Under the pieces are notes generated by a model. The model was not told the DNA's origin. It saw only the letters and a program-made list of their open reading frames with translations, and did no database searches. The position numbers and the translations under genes are program-made. From Endotrypanum monterogeii (Eukaryota > Euglenozoa > Kinetoplastea > Trypanosomatida > Trypanosomatidae), in contig CM007330.1 of NCBI GenBank assembly GCA_000333855.2, positions 119,745 through 183,744 on the forward strand: DNA of 64,000 nt, written 5' to 3'. Positions 60,399-64,000 of this stretch are shown here, in pieces. Each line of letters opens with the position of its first letter. The stretch's first letter is position 1.

Positions 60399-61028
60399 TT
60401 AGCAGCAGCCGCTGTGTTTCTTTTTTGCCTCGGAACTCTCTCCAGGATTCATGTTCACACTCCTACCTTGCTTCGGCGCTGCGCGGTCGGTCTCTCGGGT
60501 CTGCGGGGCGGCCACGACGTCGTAAACAGATTTGGCAAGCCACTCGAAGGCCTTGTCTACGTTTGTCTTCTCCAGTGCAGATGTCTCTAGGAAGGACAGG
60601 CCATTCTCGCGGGCGAAGCGGTCGGCTGTCTCCTTCTTTACAACGCGCAGGTGCTCAAGATCGCACTTGTTGCCAATCAAAAAGATACAGCACGTGACCG
60701 GTACAAACACGCGCAGCTCTTGCAGCCAGGTTGGGATGGAGTCGAAGGATGTTTGGTTGGTGATGTCGTACACGAGCATTGCACCCTTTGCGCCGTGGTA
60801 GATGGAGCGCGAGATCGCACGGAAGCGCTCCTGACCTGCCGTATCCCAAATCTGTATTTTAGCATCACGGTTCTCGACCTTGACGCTTTTTGTCATGAAC
60901 TCCACGCCGATCGTAGACGGGGTTTCGTGGCTGTACTCATTTGTCGTGTACCGCGTCATGAGGTTTGACTTGCCAACACCGCTATCGCCAATGAGGACGA
61001 TCTTAAAGCTGAGGTTGGTCTCTTCCAT
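60399..61028 (-). CDS. RAB11: RAB11-type small GTPase
   Basis: Membrane-traffic GTPase of recycling endosomes; in trypanosomes RAB11 acts in surface-protein recycling near the flagellar pocket. The 209-residue product starts MEETNLSFKIVLIGDSGVGK (ATG complement of 61026-61028). The P-loop is GDSGVGKS (14-21); the switch I threonine is in PSTIGVEFMTKS; switch II is WDTAGQERFRAISRSIYHGA; then NKCD and ETSALEKTNV. The GVGKSNLMTRYTTNEY and IGVEFMTKSV stretches fit RAB11 better than RAB1 or RAB8. It ends HSGCC, the double geranylgeranyl site. All GTPase residues, including the catalytic Gln, are present. Confidence 0.93.
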   Translation of the reverse strand: MEETNLSFKIVLIGDSGVGKSNLMTRYTTNEYSHETPSTIGVEFMTKSVKVENRDAKIQIWDTAGQERFRAISRSIYHGAKGAMLVYDITNQTSFDSIPTWLQELRVFVPVTCCIFLIGNKCDLEHLRVVKKETADRFARENGLSFLETSALEKTNVDKAFEWLAKSVYDVVAAPQTRETDRAAPKQGRSVNMNPGESSEAKKKHSGCC

Positions 61029-63052
61029 TTCGTGATATGTATATATGTAGAGGGTGAGGGTCCAACGAAACACACGCACAGAAAAAATGCGTGGAGAAAG
61101 AAGGGATACACACACAATAGTAATAATAATAATAATTAAAAAAAAAAAGGAGGTCCGAATACTACCAGAAGGGGGCGAACGTTGGGTGTGGAGGGGGGGG
61201 GGGAGGAGAGGCACACAGTGTCAAGCAAAAGGTGAGAGACTCAGTCGGGGGGTGAAGAAGCTATGTTTGTTGGATCAGCGATTGGGGTGATGATGGCGTA
61301 TATAGAGGGGAGAGGAGAGGAGGGAGGTTGTATCGAAAGAAAAAAAAAATGTGGAGGTGATCATAGTCCTACAGAGGAGCACACTGCACTCCTCCTCCAC
61401 ACAAAGCACACTGGCTCACTCAGCTGATCAAGGAGCCGCAGCGAATATGGAAAGGTAAGGAGAAGAGGTCAACGCCCTGCGCGCTAGGCTGCCGCCACCT
61501 ACGCCAGATGAGCGGGAATAAGCGGAGCTCCATCGGGGCTCCAGCACTAGACGGGGTATGTATACCCACATACATCTCCAACGTTGTGCCTAAAGCCAGG
61601 GAAGAAGAGGGAGGAGGATGGAATGCTTTGCGTACGAACGGCGCGGGATGGCTGGCCACGGTCCAACACCGAGGCGTAGACGGTTTCCGTGAGGGGGAGG
61701 GGAGGAGGGCAGGGGCGTGTGCCTATGTGTCTTCGCTGCTGACCCACCTCACTTCCAGCCAGTTGTTAGACTGAGATCCTCATGCACTTTTGTTTATTAC
61801 ACACATATATCTATATATATCTATATCTATCTATATAGATATAGATATATATAGACGCACATGTTTCCTTCACTCCTTCCCTCACCCCTTTCCCCGGTGT
61901 CTCCCTGTTATAGATTGAGATCAGGGGATCGTCACGGGTTGTGGCGGCTTCTCCCTTGTTTATGCAAGCCCCCGCCCGCTCCCCTTTCTCTTTTTCCCCC
62001 TCCCCCATTTAGCCACTGTCTTTATACCGAGATACTATCGATCTATTTTCCATGGCACCCAGGACAGCCGAACAGGTCTCCAGACACAAAGGCACAGATA
62101 CGCCTGGTTCCTTCCCCCCCCTCCCCTTCTCTCTGATCTCCTCCCACGGCACTAAGGTGGGGACTGGAGGAGAGGGGGGGGGGCGTCGGTCTGACAGGCA
62201 GGCCTATGGTTTCCGTCATACGCACGTATATCCGCATAGTATGGTGGCGGACGACACTCGGGAGCGAGAAAGTCGCAATACAAACATGGCACATCGCCCC
62301 CCCCCCTTTCCCCCCCCCCCTAAAAAAAAAACAATCATGGAGATGATAATCATACACAAATAAATTAAATAGTAATAATATATATATATATATATATATA
62401 ACATAGATATATAATATAAATATATATATTTCTTTTTGTATCAAGTCCACCAGAACAGTGAGTCTCCCCCCTCCACACACACTCACACATTCTAGAGACG
62501 CATTTGGGGGAGGAGGACTATAATGACACGCAACGGCAACGGCGATAGAGCACGAGAGAGAGGAGGGAGGGAGGGGGGGGGGAGAAAGGAGGCGACGCCT
62601 CAAGTTTTGGAAGATCTACAACTCGAGGTGAGTGAGCAGGGGCATTACTCTGAGGGTGGTTGAGGTCTCTCTTCCCGATTCGCATCCGGGTTGTAGCACC
62701 GGGGGCTGCCAGGTCGTGATCATCGACGCACCTGTCGGCGTGAACACACATGATCAGAAAGAACTCATTCCAGAGACACCAACACATACACTCGAGGCCA
62801 ACAAACAAGCAAACAAAAACAACAGCAAAAAAAAACACCGCCAATCCGTGCGCTCTTGCTCGTCAGACCGTCATCTGCCCCCCCGCCCCCCTCCCTCCCT
62901 CGCTAATGTGAAGACAATTCAAATTTGCGTTGTCCTTGTCTTCGAGGGTCTTTTTTTTCTTTTCTTTTTTCCTTGTGTGTGTTGGTGCTTCGATGGAGTG
63001 TTCCTAGATCCTCCAGCTCTCATCTTGTCTCACTGCGAGAAAGAGTGTATCT
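61029..63052. other. Intergenic spacer between the membrane protein and RAB11
   Basis: 2 kb. A-runs 61137-61149 and 61340-61350, G-run 61191-61203, TA/TC runs 61803-61855 including a palindromic stretch, C-runs 62297-62320, TA runs 62380-62426, T-rich 62950-62970. ORFs here, such as 61420-61659 minus, have no family support. Confidence 0.65.
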
Positions 63053-63652
63053 CTAGCTGCTGATGCCCATCTCCACAAAGCGCTCGCCGTATGTCTTCGA
63101 CTTGACACGTGCGAGGAGAACCGTCTGCACATCAAACAGTGCGATCACGTAGAGAAACATGTTGAGGAATGCTGCTGCGAATAAAAGGGCGTTACTCTTA
63201 CAGTTCGTCACCGGTTGACCAAGACGGCCAATGGTTATATTTTTGTGGTCTTCATCCAGAATGTGGCCGATGTCGCCAATACCGGTGTAGTTGCCTGTGA
63301 AGTTGAGCGATCCGGCAGCATTGCAATCGGCCACAACCGGTGCCGCCAACCCCATCGAGTGGGCCACCAGAAACGCTGTTGTGAGCATCAAGAAGCCAAC
63401 GGCATACAGGAGGCGATATGCCTTTCGAGGCACAAAATGTAAAATAAGGTACCCTATTACCGAGGTGACACCGAATATGATACCCAAGAAGTGAGCAAAT
63501 CCAGATTTGCTGAAGCTTTTGGCGTTGTTGATGACCGAGCCCGCACCGATGACGTACAGCAGTGTGACGACGGCCATCACCACGGCGAGAATCAGCGAAA
63601 AAAACTTTCGCAAGAAACTAAGCACGGTGTCGCAGATGGAAGCCAACCCCAT
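63053..63652 (-). CDS. Four-helix membrane protein, MARVEL-like topology, 199 aa
   Basis: Function unknown. From MGLASICDTVLSFLRKFF (ATG complement of 63650-63652) four hydrophobic helices are visible: FSLILAVVMAVVTLLYVIGA (about 19-40), FLGIIFGVTSVIGYLILHFV (about 54-75), LLYAVGFLMLTTAFLVAHSM (about 81-103) and FAAAFLNMFLYVIALFDVQT (about 165-186). A polar loop with N-glycosylation-type NFT and NYT sites and CNAAGS/TNC cysteines lies between helices 3 and 4. This four-span arrangement with a large second extracytoplasmic loop is like MARVEL or tetraspan proteins of vesicle membranes; amastins share the topology but their signature was not found. The short C-terminal tail ends GERFVEMGISS. 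A longer start upstream reads through a CA repeat and is disfavoured. Confidence 0.88.
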   Translation of the reverse strand: MGLASICDTVLSFLRKFFSLILAVVMAVVTLLYVIGAGSVINNAKSFSKSGFAHFLGIIFGVTSVIGYLILHFVPRKAYRLLYAVGFLMLTTAFLVAHSMGLAAPVVADCNAAGSLNFTGNYTGIGDIGHILDEDHKNITIGRLGQPVTNCKSNALLFAAAFLNMFLYVIALFDVQTVLLARVKSKTYGERFVEMGISS

Positions 63653-64000
63653 TTTTACAAGCTTGTCGATGTCTCCTGATTGTAATGCAGTTGTGCCGCA
63701 CGTGTACCCCCAGGTCAGATGGCAGGGGAAGTGTGTGTGTGTGTGGGAGGGGGGGAAACGCAATAACGATAGGATAAAATCGAGCGGTGTGCGTGTATGT
63801 GTGGGGGGCTACAATAGACACCGGTTGTGGTGGCGAGACTGGAAATAGAGATGCTTGTGTGTGTGTGTATTCTTTAATGCTGACAGGAGAGAGAAGCCGG
63901 AGAGGGGGAGCTAAGTATAATGCAGACAGGCTTGGGCTGGTAACGAGGGAGAGAAGGAGTCAGGGGTGGTGGTAGTGGTAGGATGAGGGGGAAGGGGGGA
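63653..64000. other. 5' flank of the four-helix membrane protein
   Basis: CA/TG short repeats (63731-63745, 63856-63869) and G/A-rich sequence, which is pyrimidine-rich in the mRNA sense. No gene visible before the window ends. Confidence 0.7.

Noticed and set aside
63053..63652. Calling the four-helix protein an amastin
   Set aside because: Topology is similar, but the amastin N-terminal signature with its Cys/Trp pattern was not found.
1..64000. tRNA, snRNA, CRISPR arrays, retroelement ORFs or a strand-switch region
   Set aside because: No B-box-like tRNA ends, spacer-repeat arrays, reverse transcriptase motifs or coding-strand change were seen; all supported genes are on the minus strand.

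Overview
The window looks like a nuclear chromosome segment from a trypanosomatid of the Leishmania group (Leishmania, Porcisia, Endotrypanum or a close relative). The evidence is that all 22 supported or candidate genes lie on the minus strand, none shows an intron, and they are separated by long spacers (0.3-2 kb) full of polypyrimidine tracts and TA, CA and TG microsatellites. That is the layout of a polycistronic unit processed by trans-splicing and polyadenylation. The proteins are also kinetoplastid in type: a divergent 130-residue histone H3 without the canonical N-terminal ARTKQ, an ADAT2, a RAB11 and an ODA16/DAW1 homologue. From memory, the order amino-acid transporter ... histone H3 - FKBP - RAB11 resembles Leishmania chromosome 10; this was not checked. 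Transcription runs from high to low coordinates, and no strand switch, tRNA or snRNA gene was recognised.

Layout, right to left in the direction of transcription: a four-helix membrane protein (63053-63652); RAB11-type GTPase (60399-61028); a 1,621-residue IQ-motif protein with a 39-nt tandem repeat (53537-58402); FKBP (51939-52406); a 1,087-residue disordered protein (47496-50759); histone H3 (46471-46863); NOP16 (44999-45589); a small assembly gap (44365-44508); NTF2 (43298-43672); an enlarged adenosine-deaminase-like protein (40326-42572); a 1,708-residue protein with a C-terminal kinase domain (33400-38526); a mitochondrial TPR-like protein (31195-32754); a pair of very large paralogues with mitochondrial-type N-termini (gene B 23706-29743, gene A 18519-22120), each broken by one frame change; a truncated second copy of a ZC3H15/DFRP1-like gene next to an 858-N gap (17467-17712); DAW1 (14845-16104); the intact ZC3H15-like gene (13202-13870); two tandem MTHFR-like genes (9835-12111, 7072-9012); a 120-residue unknown (5053-5415); ADAT2 (2549-3367); a possible 62-residue membrane protein (1752-1940); and the start of an amino-acid transporter cut by the window edge (1-566).

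The genes do not form one pathway, as is usual for kinetoplastid polycistrons. The most unusual content is: (i) the gene A/gene B family, where B carries a P-loop NTPase module that A replaces with a disordered acidic linker, and whose N-terminal domain resembles, from memory, that of retrotransposon-hot-spot (RHS) proteins; (ii) the two divergent MTHFR-fold proteins, one of which has lost the catalytic glutamate; (iii) a ZC3H15-like protein without CCCH fingers, duplicated on both sides of DAW1; (iv) several perfect intergenic inverted repeats, one of them downstream of histone H3.
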